64,000 nucleotides of DNA from Oceanobacillus alkalisoli (GCF_021556485.1 NZ_JAKGBW010000005.1:1-64000), one strand, 5' to 3'. Counted from the stretch's first letter, positions 9,001 to 18,233 are shown. The notes: generated by a model not told the origin, from the sequence alone. Numbers and translations are program-made.

Positions 9001-10403
9001 CACTAGCGTCGCATTAAAAAATAAAAGTATAGAGTAAAATACTGAATTTTCTTTAACTATATTTTTCCATAAAAAAATCCTTTATAATGGGTTTAGTAGT
9101 AAACTATCCAAATCCAATATAAAGGACATACACATGGATAAGTTTACACGAAAAACATCATTTGAACAATGGTTTTCACCGATTTCGACTGAACTTTTTA
9201 AGGAAATGGTTGAAAACCTTCGATTAGATTACTATACAAAGAAGCTTTATATGGCTCCATTCATGAAGTTAATACTGTTTGCGCAGCTTCATGGCACCGA
9301 AAGTTTACGGGTGTTAGCTGACGCTGTTTTTTCAGATGATCTTCAAAAAGCGGTTGGGTTTGAATCCATTAGCTTTTCACAATTAGGCAGAAGACTAAAT
9401 GAAGTGCCTACTTCTTTTTTTGAAGCCATCTTCTTAAATCTAGTAGCGCAAATTCATGAAAAAACAGACTTTCAGCACAGAAGAAAAATGTCTACACCTT
9501 GGATGTTGATTGATTCTACCACATTACCTTTAAATTTAACGAATCACAGATGGGCTGAATTCCGAAAAACAAAGTCTGGCGTAAAGCTTCATCTGCGCCT
9601 TGTATTTATGGAAAAAGGCCTGTCTTATCCAGACAAAGCAGTCATGACGAACGCAGTAGAACATGACCGCGGACAGCTAGAAATATTTGTCAATGATAAG
9701 GAATGCATGTACGTCTTTGACCGTGGTTACTTGGATTACGAACGTTTCGATCGCATGACAGATGACGGCTATTTCTTTGTATCACGTCTCAGAAAAAACG
9801 CTGTTGTTCGGGTGATTGAAACGTTAGAAGTTCCACCTAACTCATCAATTTTATCTGATGAAATGGTCGTTCTTGGTTCGACTCAAAACCGAACAGAACA
9901 CGTTTTTCGCAGAATCAAAGTACTGGATGATAAAGGTAAAGAACTCACGTTAATTTCAAACCGATTTGACATCAGTGCAGTTGAAATCGCCGATATTTAC
10001 AAGTCAAGATGGGCAATTGAACTCTTTTACAAATGGATGAAACAACATCTCTCGATCAAAAAGTTCTACGGGCATAGCGAACAAGCAGTCCATAATCAAG
10101 TGTACGTGGCAATGATTGTCTATTGCTTAAACGTACTTGCGCAGCTAAACACAAACAGCCCGCGGACTTATCTCCAAATTAGTCGCTATTTAAAGGCTGC
10201 GATTTGGAAGTCGGCCCATATTTGAATTCGTAAAATCAAAGGAAAAGGTGTCCCGTAAAGTTTTTAAATTTTTGTCGTACACGTCTTAGGTTATAGTCAA
10301 AAGAAATGGATGTTTACTACCTTTGTTTAGGTGCTTTCAATTTTTTCTTTAAAACCAGAAATGTAGTTCAGAACATTCTGTATTTATTTATGCGACGCTA
10401 GTG
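9001..10403 (+). mobile_element. Intact IS4-family insertion sequence, 1403 bp, with 9-bp target duplication
   Basis: Terminal inverted repeats start CACTAGCGTCGCAT at 9001 and read the same inward from 10403 on the other strand (14 perfect bases, then near-match A/T). The direct repeat ATAATAACC flanks it at 8992-9000 and 10404-10412, matching the 9-12 bp duplications of IS4 elements. It encodes one full transposase. The exact ends and duplication suggest a fairly recent insertion into an already degraded GH120 gene or a gene still active at that time. Confidence 0.92.
9134..10225 (+). CDS. IS4-family transposase
   Basis: A 363-residue DDE transposase. Catalytic residues are visible as Asp127 (LIDSTTLPL), Asp196 (YVFDRGYLDY) and Glu296 inside the IS4 signature Y289-x2-R292-x3-E296-x6-K303 (YKSRWAIELFYKWMK). 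The frame is open for the normal length of this group (IS4Bsu1/ISBli-like) and sits wholly inside the inverted repeats. No canonical ribosome site is evident beyond the weak AAAGGACA before ATG, typical of poorly translated transposases. Confidence 0.9.
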   Translation: MDKFTRKTSFEQWFSPISTELFKEMVENLRLDYYTKKLYMAPFMKLILFAQLHGTESLRVLADAVFSDDLQKAVGFESISFSQLGRRLNEVPTSFFEAIFLNLVAQIHEKTDFQHRRKMSTPWMLIDSTTLPLNLTNHRWAEFRKTKSGVKLHLRLVFMEKGLSYPDKAVMTNAVEHDRGQLEIFVNDKECMYVFDRGYLDYERFDRMTDDGYFFVSRLRKNAVVRVIETLEVPPNSSILSDEMVVLGSTQNRTEHVFRRIKVLDDKGKELTLISNRFDISAVEIADIYKSRWAIELFYKWMKQHLSIKKFYGHSEQAVHNQVYVAMIVYCLNVLAQLNTNSPRTYLQISRYLKAAIWKSAHI

Positions 10404-11440
10404 ATAATAACCATATTTATAATATTGCACTAAAGCGGGAGTTCTACGGACACGAGATAGCGGGTATCAAGCTGCATGCTGCCATTGACGTACAAATATA
10501 CGAAAATCGTATTCATGATTGTTCTTTAGGGACTTGGTTAGATTGGCAAACACAAGGAACTAGAGTTAGTAAAAATATCTATTATCGAAATAACCGTGGC
10601 TTGTTTGTCGAAGTTAGTCATGGTCCCTACTTAGTCGATCATAACATTTTAACTTCCGAGTATGCTTTAGATAATCATGCTCAGGGCGTGGCTTAAGTGA
10701 ACAATATAATCGGTGGAAAAATGGTTCATCGGAAAATGCTTGACCGATCAACACCATATCATGTACCTCATAGCACAGAGGTTGCAGGGTTTGCTGTTAC
10801 TTACGGAGGAGACGACCGCTTTTACAACAATATATTCATCGGTGACAGTTCTTTAGAAGATGTAGGAACTGCTCATTACAACGGTTACACTAAGTCACTA
10901 GAAGAATATATGGAGACTGTTAATGAAGAAATTGGAGACTTGGAAACATTCCTAAAGGTGGAGCAACCAGTTTATATTAACAATAATGCCTATTTAAATG
11001 GGGCAGTTCCCTTTGAGGATGAGAATGAAAGGATAGTAGTCAATCATTTTAATCCCGAATTAAGGATAGTAGAAGAAGGGAATGAAGTATACCTCTATTG
11101 TGAGCTCCCCGAAGAGTTCGAGAGAATATCTGGTGAGATTCAAACTACTAAAACATTAGGGAAGGTAAGGATTGTTGATGCAGACTTTGTAAATCCAAAT
11201 GGTGAAGAACTGGCTGTAGATACCGATTTCTTAGGGGGAAAAAGGTCAGAAAACAGTGTGCTTGGCCCAATCGCGGATTTACAAAAAGGCAAAAACCGTG
11301 TGAAAGTTTGGGAGGGAATGGGAATTCACTCTAAAATAGAATCACATTTGACTTATTGAGGGGGCGGTAAATTTACGATAGTACACCGCATCATGCAATT
11401 GATGCAGATGAGCGTAAAGCAGGTTAGTTATGAAAGGTCA

Positions 11441-11598
11441 TTGCCAATTAATCCGCCGGGGGTATTAAATGTCGTTACCGGTTATGGGGAAGCAGTTGGA
11501 GCAGTATGGGGAAATAATCATCTCCACTAGTCAGCGAAATGCCTCATGGTGGCTCTAAACTATCTGGATATGGGAATGAAAAGCTAGCGTTACATTAA
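11441..11598 (+). pseudogene. Aldehyde dehydrogenase remnant with a large internal deletion
   Basis: Bases 11441-11529 encode PINPPGVLNVVTGYGEAVGA, a conserved mid-protein aldehyde dehydrogenase stretch. After a frame change, 11522-11598 encode SPLVSEMPHGGSKLSGYGNE, the C-terminal signature of aminobutyraldehyde/betaine-type dehydrogenases. The roughly 200 residues between them, including the catalytic Cys, are absent. Only a scar remains. The upstream stretch 11360-11440 shows no clear gene. Confidence 0.8.
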
Positions 11599-11634
11599 CA
11601 TTAAGCTGAAACAAACCCAGTAAATAAAATTAAG

Positions 11635-11681
11635 GCGTTGGAGTATACATTGAAAAACAGTGTAAGCTCCAACGCTTTTTT
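11635..11681 (+). terminator. Terminator after the aldehyde dehydrogenase scar
   Basis: GCGTTGGAG (11635-11643) pairs with CTCCAACGC (11667-11675), with further pairing of ACATTG with CAGTGT inside, followed by six T. Confidence 0.85.
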
Positions 11682-11893
11682 AAAAAATTATCGTGTTCAT
11701 TGTAGAGATATCCCTTATTCACAAAATAGGGCGCCACTTTTATTCTTGATAAGATCAAACACTCGGCTTATCTTAAATAGATAATGCCATTTCAATTAGA
11801 TATTTTATCAGTAGAATAAAAAGTTAATATTATTGTATTATTGGGAAAATTATGTATTATTTAATTATAATAAGAAACAGGGGGGATTATCGA

Positions 11894-13388
11894 TTGACGA
11901 CTGAACTTGCTTACAAATCACTAAAAGAGTTATCTGAGTTAATCAAGGATTTGAAACTATCACCAGTTGAGCTGTTAGAAAAACCAAATTAAACGTATTG
12001 AAGAAAGAAACCCTAGTATTAATGCATTTGTTTTTACTGATTTTGAAGGGGCACGCGAAAATGCCAGACAAAAAGAGAAGGATATTCTTGATGGAAAATA
12101 TCGAAGTGCTTTACATGGTATTCCAGTGGCCATGAAAGATTTATTTGATTTTAAACCAGGCTGGCCGACAACCTTTGGTGGCATTGAATTATTTAAAGAT
12201 AATATTGCAGATCATTATTGTGTATTTGCTGAACGTACCGAAACAGCAGGTGCAAACCTTATTGGTAAAACAAATAGTCCCGTTTTTGGGGCGAGAGGCG
12301 TTACGGATAATCCCCTATTCGGACCGACCCGGAATCCATTTAATATCGCCAAAAATAGTGGCGGCTCTTCGGGGGGGAGTGGTGCAGCAGTTGCAGATGG
12401 TTTAATAACACTGGCTGAAGGTACAGATGCAGGCGGCTCTATTCGAATTCCTGCCGCTTGGTGTGGAATTTATGGGTTTAAGGCTTCGTTTGGTAGGGTT
12501 CCTTTTGTAAGTAGACCAAATGCGTTTAAAGCTGCAAATATTTTTATCCATGAAGGGACAATGACAAGAACCGTTGAGGATGCTGCTATTGCTCTTAATT
12601 TAATTACGGGAATGGATCACCGGGATCCATTTAGTGTAAGTGATAAATTAGACTATCTATCTGCGCTTGGACGGCCTTTAAAGGGAATGAAAATCGCATA
12701 TAGTCCAAACTTGGATATTTATCCAGTAGATCCGGAAGTTGCTTCTGTTATCGATTCAGCAGTTCAGTTGTTTGAACAAGCAGGCGCAATAGTCGAAGTC
12801 GTATCTTTAGGTTTAAAACGAACCCATAAAGAATTAAGTGATTTATGGCACCGTTTAGTTGGTTTGTCAAATGCTGAACTTTTAGAGGGATTAAAAGATG
12901 CTGGATTAGATATATTAAAAGATCATCCAGATGCTTTACCTTCAGAAATAGTAAATTGGGTGGAAAAAGTAAAACGACTAGGTGCAATGGATGTGCTTAA
13001 AGATCAACAAATGCGTACAGAAGTATACGATACGATTCAACATGTATTCCATGACTATGATCTCTTAGTCACGCCAACCGTCGCAAGCCTGCCTGTAGAT
13101 AATAATAATAACCGTAATACAGTAGGCCCTACAAGTATTAATGGGGAGGAAATCGATCCATTAATCGGCTGGTGTATGACTTATTTTACAAATTTCTCGG
13201 GTCACCCAAGCGCATCGATTCCAGCAGGGTTATCTTCCACTCAATTGCCAGTAGGTATGCAAATTATTGGAAATCGTTTTGCAGATTTAGATGTAATAAA
13301 GGCTAGTGCTGCTTTTGAAAAATTAAAACCATGGCATGATATTTATAAAATAGTTGAGAACCGAACATTAGAAGTTCAGAAGGTATAA
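11894..13388 (+). pseudogene. Amidase (amidase-signature family) with an N-terminal frameshift
   Basis: A TTG start at 11894 with GGGGGA upstream opens a frame reading ELAYKSLKELSELIKDLKLS, which hits a stop at 11990. Homology continues one frame over from about 11985 (QIKRIEERNPSINAFVFTDF) to 13388. The amidase signature is intact: Lys in PVAMKDLFDF, Gly/Ser-rich GGSSGGSGAAVADG and the Ser of GTDAGGSIRIPA, giving the Ser-cisSer-Lys triad. Family members hydrolyse amides in the cytoplasm; the substrate is unknown. One extra base (or two lost) near 11984 is the only visible defect, so a base-call error cannot be excluded. An internal ATG at 12126 would lack the first 75 residues. Confidence 0.8.
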
Positions 13389-13442
13389 TGCTACCGTAAA
13401 ACTTTAGGTAATATAATAGATAGATTAACTGCCATCTTCCGT

Positions 13443-13467
13443 GTTTAAAGTATGAAAAAAAGGAAAG
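13443..13467 (+). promoter_or_regulatory. Sigma-B-like promoter of yjzC
   Basis: GTTTAA, a 13-base spacer and GGAAAG resemble the general-stress consensus (GTTTAA, 12-15 bases, GGGWAW). The same arrangement is kept in the second copy of the module at 15274-15298 although the spacer bases differ, which supports function. The -10 is one base from consensus. Confidence 0.5.
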
Positions 13468-13532
13468 ATACCAGTAGGGACGTTTTCTTCTACAGAAGAA
13501 TTAACCTATAAAAAACTCGGAGGTGTAGAAAG

Positions 13533-13712
13533 ATGGCAGACAACACATTCAAAACAGGTGAAAAAGCGCCGGAAAGCGGTGAATTTAAGGTGGATCGTTT
13601 AGTGGATGGTGGATCAGCAAATAACGATAACACAACGATCACAATCGAAAAAGGGGAGCAATTCCCGCCATCCCCTTCCAGTAATGAAGCAGCTTATTGG
13701 GTAAAAGTATAA
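13533..13712 (+). CDS. Small YjzC-family protein
   Basis: A 59-residue protein starting MADNTFKTGEKAPESGEF, with GEKAPESG near the start and GEQFPPSPSSNEAAYWV at the end, matching the small YjzC family of Bacillaceae. Function is unknown. CTCGGAGGTG precedes the ATG. It has a possible stress promoter and a terminator right behind it, so it may be expressed alone or with the yrhK-like gene. A degenerate copy lies at 15345. Confidence 0.7.
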   Translation: MADNTFKTGEKAPESGEFKVDRLVDGGSANNDNTTITIEKGEQFPPSPSSNEAAYWVKV

Positions 13713-13729
13713 ACATACAAACAAAGCGG

Positions 13730-13760
13730 ACCCTCTTGGATTTTTTCAAGAGGGTTTTGA
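13730..13760 (+). terminator. Terminator between yjzC and the yrhK-like gene
   Basis: ACCCTCTTG (13730-13738) pairs with CAAGAGGGT (13747-13755), followed by a short T-rich tail. Some read-through is likely because the tail is weak. It is conserved in the second copy of the module. Confidence 0.7.
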
Positions 13761-13804
13761 TTATGGGAATGGGGCTTTTTAATAGAAGATGGAGGAGGGA
13801 AAAG

Positions 13805-14086
13805 ATGCCGCTTTTTCCTAAAATAAAAACAAAGGAACAAGGGAATCAATATGATTTGGAGATAACATACGGCAGATTCAGACTTTACATCATTAAAAAA
13901 TATGACAGCATTCAATTAATAGGGGATATATTGACTGGTATATCTTTTGTATCGGGAAGTATTTTAAATTTAACAGGAGCGCCTAGTATGTATGGTCAGA
14001 TTCTTTACTTAATCGGAAGTTTGGCACTTACGGTTCGACCAACGATCAAAGTTATTCGCAGGTCTAAATTAAATAAGGATAAGTAG
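13805..14086 (+). CDS. YrhK-like small membrane protein
   Basis: A 93-residue protein. After a basic N-terminus (MPLFPKIKTKEQG) it has the YrhK-type core ITYGRFRLYIIKKYDSIQLI followed by two hydrophobic segments (ILTGISFVSGSILNL and MYGQILYLIGSLAL) and a basic tail. It probably sits in the membrane as a hairpin; the function is unknown. GGAGGAGGGA just before the ATG at 13805 fixes the start; longer in-frame readings run back through the preceding terminator. Confidence 0.7.
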   Translation: MPLFPKIKTKEQGNQYDLEITYGRFRLYIIKKYDSIQLIGDILTGISFVSGSILNLTGAPSMYGQILYLIGSLALTVRPTIKVIRRSKLNKDK

Positions 14087-14187
14087 TGATAATGTAATAG
14101 TGAAATGCTGAGAAGATATGAGAGCGATTACAGAGGTTGAACTGCCTATCCACTCGAGATTCCTCGAAAAAATCAAATTTGAATAAC

Positions 14188-14236
14188 AAACTAGGAACGA
14201 TGTAGATGAAAACCACTGGTGCTCCTAGTTTTTTCT
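14188..14236 (+). terminator. Terminator after the yrhK-like gene
   Basis: AAACTAGGA (14188-14196) pairs with TCCTAGTTT (14223-14231), followed by a T-rich tail. Confidence 0.75.
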
Positions 14237-14253
14237 TTGCTTCAATCAACAAG

Positions 14254-14369
14254 AATGAATTTCATAATTACCAAAGTCGGCTATTCCATCACCATATGTA
14301 GTTGGGAACGAACCAACTCAACTACATATGGTGATGGTAAAGCATTATATACGTATTATGAAATTTATT
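14254..14369 (-). repeat. Copy 1 of the 116-bp two-tier palindromic element
   Basis: Outer arms of 15 bases (AATGAATTTCATAAT and its complement, one mismatch here) enclose inner arms of 19 bases (CCATCACCATATGTAGTTG and complement) around a 14-base loop, with 17-base unpaired segments on each side between them. The unpaired segments give orientation; this copy is inverted relative to copies 2, 4 and 5. It lies between the yrhK-like gene and the 3D-domain gene. Bases 14370-14668 show nothing else identifiable. Confidence 0.9.
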
Positions 14370-14680
14370 AAACAAAAGAGAAAATTGATAATAAAGGATT
14401 CAACTAGCGAGTAGTAAATGAAAAGTTGAAATTTTGTATGTAAAGACATTGGAACGGCGCTGAGTTACGGTGCAATAAAGGGAATTCCGAATAAATCATG
14501 CTAACGAATCTTGCTTACTTCCATTCTATAAGCTCCTCTTCTCATTCAGATTTAATAGACCCTAGCGGAATAGAGCAGATTCATAAGCGCATCACACTCC
14601 TCTCCTAAAAAATGAAGTTTGCAAGTTAGCCAATTGGGTATAGTCTACCGGAAGTGGTATAAATTTCTAGGGGAGGTTTT

Positions 14681-15208
14681 ATTATCAAACGTTTTTCTTA
14701 TCTATTCACATTTTTTATTGGTTTTCTATGCTTAGCAGGAACCGTTTCCGCTGAAAAGGACCATACGGTATTGCCGGGAGAGAGTTTATTTCGAATTTCC
14801 CAACTCTATCAGGTGGATAGGAATACATTAATTGCGGCGAACTCGGAGATTACGAACCCGTCAGATATTAAATTTGGACAGACGATAAAAATACCGGATG
14901 GAGATGGTGTACCATTTCGAGTAACGGCATACACAGCAGGTTATGAATCTACGAAAAAACGCCCAGGGGATCCTGGTTACGGAATTACAGCTTCAGGAGA
15001 AATTGTTCAAGAGAATCACACGATGGCATGTCCACAATCCTTGCCATTCGGTACAAAAATACATATTCCAGCATTGAATGAAACCTATGTCTGTGAAGAC
15101 CGTGGAAGTGCGATTACGAATGGACGCTTGGATATTTATATAGCAGACTTGGATGATGCATTGGAGTTTGGGGTGCAGGATTTGGAGGTTAAGGTTTGGA
15201 CCTATTAA
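14681..15208 (+). CDS. Secreted LysM plus 3D-domain cell-wall protein with a rare start codon
   Basis: A 175-residue protein like YocH. It has a signal peptide (KRFSYLFTFFIGFLCLAG...VSA), one LysM peptidoglycan-binding module (HTVLPGESLFRISQLYQVD to GQTIKIP) and a C-terminal 3D domain (FRVTAYTAGYES to VKVW) with the Asp residues of CEDRGSAITNGRLDIYIADL, a lytic-transglycosylase-like fold. AGGGGAGG (14669-14676) is well placed, yet no ATG, GTG or TTG precedes the signal peptide: only ATT (14681) or ATC (14684), with a stop codon just upstream in frame. It either uses a rare start or has lost its ATG; a TTG start at 14771 would drop the signal peptide. Confidence 0.75.
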   Translation: MIKRFSYLFTFFIGFLCLAGTVSAEKDHTVLPGESLFRISQLYQVDRNTLIAANSEITNPSDIKFGQTIKIPDGDGVPFRVTAYTAGYESTKKRPGDPGYGITASGEIVQENHTMACPQSLPFGTKIHIPALNETYVCEDRGSAITNGRLDIYIADLDDALEFGVQDLEVKVWTY

Positions 15209-15273
15209 ATAGAGGATACTTTTAGATAAAAAAGCAATAGTTATTTTTTTTAGGCGAACTCGTCACCTTTCGT

Positions 15274-15298
15274 GTTTAAATGATGAAAAGAAGGAAAG
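15274..15298 (+). promoter_or_regulatory. Sigma-B-like promoter of the second yjzC copy
   Basis: GTTTAA, 13 bases, GGAAAG: same spacing as upstream of the intact copy at 13443. Confidence 0.45.
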
Positions 15299-15344
15299 AC
15301 ACTAGTTAAGGAGCGTTAACTTATAAACTCGGAGGTGAAGGAAG

Positions 15345-15523
15345 ATGGCAGACAACGCATTCAAAACAGGTGAAAAAGCACCCGAAAGTGGAGCGTTTAA
15401 GGTGGATCGTTTAGTAAATGGTGGATCGGAAAATAACGATAACACAACCATTACGATGGAAAAGGGGAGCAATTCCCGCCATCCCCTTCCAGTAATGAAG
15501 CAGTTTATTGGGTAAAAGCATAA
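15345..15523 (+). pseudogene. Second yjzC copy, frameshifted
   Basis: Begins MADNAFKTGEKAPESGAFK, very close to the 13533 gene. One A is missing from the A-run in GAAAAAGGGGAG, after which the frame changes to GSNSRHPLPV and ends early. The DNA for the lost C-terminus is still recognisable in another frame. It belongs to a duplicated segment (about 13436-14090 and 15266-15900). Confidence 0.85.
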
Positions 15524-15531
15524 CCATACCA

Positions 15532-15565
15532 ACAAAGCGGACCCTCTTGGATTTTTCAAGAGGGT
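15532..15565 (+). terminator. Terminator in the duplicated module
   Basis: ACCCTCTTG and CAAGAGGGT repeat the hairpin found behind the intact yjzC. Confidence 0.65.
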
Positions 15566-15614
15566 TTTGATTATGGGATGGAACTCATTTAATAGAAGAT
15601 AAGGGAGGGGAAAT

Positions 15615-15899
15615 ATGTCATTTCTTCCTATAATTAGAACGAAGGAACAAGGGGATCGATATGATCTTGAGATAACTTACGGCAATTTCAGGCTATAAGT
15701 CATAAGAAAGTATGATAGCATTCAATTAATAGGAGATATATTGACCGGCATATCTTTTGTAACGGGAAGTATTTTAAACTTAATGGGAGCACCTAGCATG
15801 TATGGCCAGATTCTGTATTTAATTGGAAGTCTTGCCCTTACGGTTCATCCAACGATAAAAATTATTCGAAGAACTAAAATAAATAGAAATACGTCGTGA
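15615..15899 (+). pseudogene. Second yrhK-like copy with a nonsense codon
   Basis: Starts MSFLPIIRTKEQGDRYDLEI and is alignable with the gene at 13805 along its length. Codon 28 is TAA (15696-15698) where the intact copy has a Tyr codon. Thus both genes of the second module are dead while both genes of the first are open. Confidence 0.85.
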
Positions 15900-16570
15900 T
15901 AGGTTTGAAGGAGCGTATATCTGGAAGGAAATGTAAAAACTTTTCATCGCATAGGCTATCTTATAGAACATTTCTTGTTTTAAAACGGCGAAGAAATTCT
16001 TCCTAGAGACATTTGGAAGAGCTTAGAAAAATTTGAAATCGGTTATAAAAATTGGATCTGCTTGTCACCACACAAAATCATAGAAATGGAAGGGATCCGT
16101 CTCTAACTAAATGTTAGCAGGGATAGATCCTTTTTAATAATTTCATTTACGAATGCTGAGCAGGCTTCCCGTCTATTTCTATGCCCGGTTAAACGCTACA
16201 TCATCGCTCATAAATCCGTTCACTGTAGAGAACAAACTGAAACCATTCAATCTGCCGCTCGGGAGACATTTTCCTTTATTAATAAAGCCAGTTAGCTGCT
16301 CAGAATCTCGTTAAAAAATCAATCTCTCTATGTAAAAACTTTAATTTAAATTGAAATAATTCAATGAAACTGTTATTATTTTCGATGTGTCTATTATTTT
16401 TTATGGACTTAAAAGTGAAAATACAATAGAAACCTGCCTGAGATAGGAGTACGGTGGAAAATAATATAGTTTCATAGGTCCTCATTCAGGAAGAAGAGGA
16501 ATGAGGGACTCCCTTAGCTTTTTAGGTTATAATTTTCACAATATTTTAGCGTGTAGGAGGGAAATGTTGT
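15900..16570. other. Noncoding stretch with two hairpins
   Basis: A likely terminator at about 16094-16136 (AAGGGATC paired with GATCCTT, inner CTAAC/GTTAG, then T5). A second hairpin at 16478-16509 (GTCCTCATTC with GAATGAGGGAC) lies in the leader of the AbgT gene and could influence its expression. No gene was recognised in the rest. Confidence 0.5.
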
Positions 16571-18109
16571 ATGGCAAAACAGAAAAAGGGACTATTTCTG
16601 CGCTCTTTGGATAGAATTGAATTAGCTGGAAATAAATTGCCACACCCAGCTACTTTATTTGCAATTTTGGCTCTTTTAGTTCTTTTACTATCTGCAGCGT
16701 TACAGCCGTTGGGGATCAGTGTAGAGCATCCCGGAGAAGAAGGAACAATGGTAGAGATTAAAAATCTATTGAACTCAGAAGGAATTCAATATATATTCAC
16801 GAGTATGACCGATAACTTTATTGGCTTCGCACCTTTAGGTGTTGTTCTTTTAACAATGCTTGGGATAGGAGTCGCTGAACGGACTGGACTGATCAGTGCG
16901 TTACTTAGATTGTTCGTTTTATCCATACCTAACCGATTCATTACGCTAGGATTGGTTACTGCAGGTATTATGTCTAGTGTGGCAACGGATGCGGGATATG
17001 TTGTATTGCCGCCACTTGGAGCCTTAATTTTTGCAGCACTTGGCAGACATCCATTAGCAGGACTCGCAGCGGCATTCGCTGGAGTATCTGGAGGGTTTAG
17101 TGCCAACTTATTAATATCGGGTACAGATGCCATGCTTGGAGAGATGACAATTGCAGCCGCGGCGATTATCAATCCTGCCTACGCAGAAAATATGAACATT
17201 GCAATGAACTGGTTGTTTATTGCCGTTTCTGTATTTGTATTAGCGGTGATTGGTACCTGGGTGACAGAAAAAATTGTAGAACCTCGCCTTGGATCCTATA
17301 AAGGTGAGCACAAAGAAAAACTCGAAGGGCTTGAAGCAATAGAGAAAAAAGGTCTTATCTGGGCTGGAGTAGCAACAGTAATTGGTGTTGTACTTGCTTT
17401 ATTGCTCGTATTGCCTGAAAATGCACCATTGCGTGGTACAGAAGGCGATGCAATGTTCCAAATTGTCCAGTCTCCATTTATGAGTTCATTGGTGCCAATT
17501 ATCGCGATTATATTCTTTATTCCTGGTCTTGTTTATGGAATGGTCACGAAATCCATTCGAAGTGATAAAGATGTAGCAGCTCAAATGTCGGATACGATGG
17601 CCTCCATGGGAACCTTCATTGTTTTGGCTTTTACGGCAGGGCAGTTTGTCGCATACTTTAATGAAAGCAACATGGGGTTAGTGTTAGGTGTATATGGAGC
17701 GGAGTTATTAACGAGTGTTAAATTAACAGGTATCCCATTAATCTTACTATTCATCTTGATTACAGCATTTATTAACTTATTTATTGGAAGTGCTTCAGCA
17801 AAGTGGGCGATGATGGCGCCGGTTTTTGTACCGATTATGATGCAGCTTGGATATTCTCCGGAGCTGACTCAGATGGCTTATCGAATTGCGGATTCTTCCA
17901 CAAATATCATTTCACCATTAATGACCTATTTTGCAATCATTATTGCATTCGCCCAGAAATATGATAAGAAAATGGGGATTGGTACCTTGATTTCTACGAT
18001 GGTGCCATATTCGATGTTCTTCCTGATCGGTTGGACAGTGATGTTGATTATTTGGATGCTGCTTGGTATTCCTTTAGGGCCAGGTGGGCCGTTGATTTAT
18101 CAGCCGTAA
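16571..18109 (+). CDS. AbgT-family transporter
   Basis: A 512-residue inner-membrane protein with about ten to twelve hydrophobic segments and AbgT features: LDRIELAGNKLPHPATLFA at the start, VATDAGYVVLPPLGALIF and GSASAKWAMMAPVFVPIMMQ with DSSTNIISPLM towards the end. Family members import p-aminobenzoyl-glutamate, a folate breakdown product, or export sulfonamide-like drugs, using the proton or sodium gradient. No abgA/abgB hydrolase gene is nearby, so the substrate is open. GTAGGAGGGA lies 9-14 bases before the ATG. Confidence 0.85.
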   Translation: MAKQKKGLFLRSLDRIELAGNKLPHPATLFAILALLVLLLSAALQPLGISVEHPGEEGTMVEIKNLLNSEGIQYIFTSMTDNFIGFAPLGVVLLTMLGIGVAERTGLISALLRLFVLSIPNRFITLGLVTAGIMSSVATDAGYVVLPPLGALIFAALGRHPLAGLAAAFAGVSGGFSANLLISGTDAMLGEMTIAAAAIINPAYAENMNIAMNWLFIAVSVFVLAVIGTWVTEKIVEPRLGSYKGEHKEKLEGLEAIEKKGLIWAGVATVIGVVLALLLVLPENAPLRGTEGDAMFQIVQSPFMSSLVPIIAIIFFIPGLVYGMVTKSIRSDKDVAAQMSDTMASMGTFIVLAFTAGQFVAYFNESNMGLVLGVYGAELLTSVKLTGIPLILLFILITAFINLFIGSASAKWAMMAPVFVPIMMQLGYSPELTQMAYRIADSSTNIISPLMTYFAIIIAFAQKYDKKMGIGTLISTMVPYSMFFLIGWTVMLIIWMLLGIPLGPGGPLIYQP

Positions 18110-18149
18110 ATTATTAAGAGCTGGCAGCGGATGCTTCAAATTCCATTAA

Positions 18150-18233
18150 ATTCGGTGCGAAAATACATATCCCGGTATTGGGTGAAACGTATTTCTATGA
18201 AGGCCGCAGAAGTGCTATTACAAATGGGGGCCG
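18150..18233 (+). pseudogene. Fragment of a 3D-domain protein
   Basis: The stretch encodes FGAKIHIPVLGETYFYEGRR followed by SAITNG, matching PFGTKIHIPALNETYVCEDR and SAITNG in the 3D protein at 14681. Nothing upstream or downstream continues the gene. It is a small scar of a second 3D gene directly behind the AbgT gene. Confidence 0.7.

Larger units (their letters stand above)
8946..11359 (+). pseudogene. GH120 beta-xylosidase pseudogene, interrupted by an IS4-family element
   Basis: Two pieces (8946-9000 and 10413-11359) join in one frame when the IS and one copy of its target duplication are removed, giving TFGIVGPLSCVFSEIYNNHI and then YNIALKREFYGHEIAGIKLH. This is the right-handed beta-helix of GH120 beta-xylosidases, which release xylose from short xylo-oligosaccharides. 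The catalytic pair is kept: Asp in GTWLDWQTQG and Glu in GLFVEVSHG, 23 residues apart as in the characterised Thermoanaerobacterium enzyme (Asp382/Glu405). About the first 300 residues are gone, and a TAA at 10694-10696 replaces what is probably a Tyr codon (QGVA-stop-VNNIIGG). Thus it is broken three ways: 5' deletion, IS insertion and nonsense. Confidence 0.88.

Noticed and set aside
12748-12987. Minus-strand frame of 79 codons inside the amidase, and similar frames inside other genes
   Set aside because: Codon-shadow frames with Leu/His-rich or Ser-rich composition, no ribosome sites and no recognisable family.
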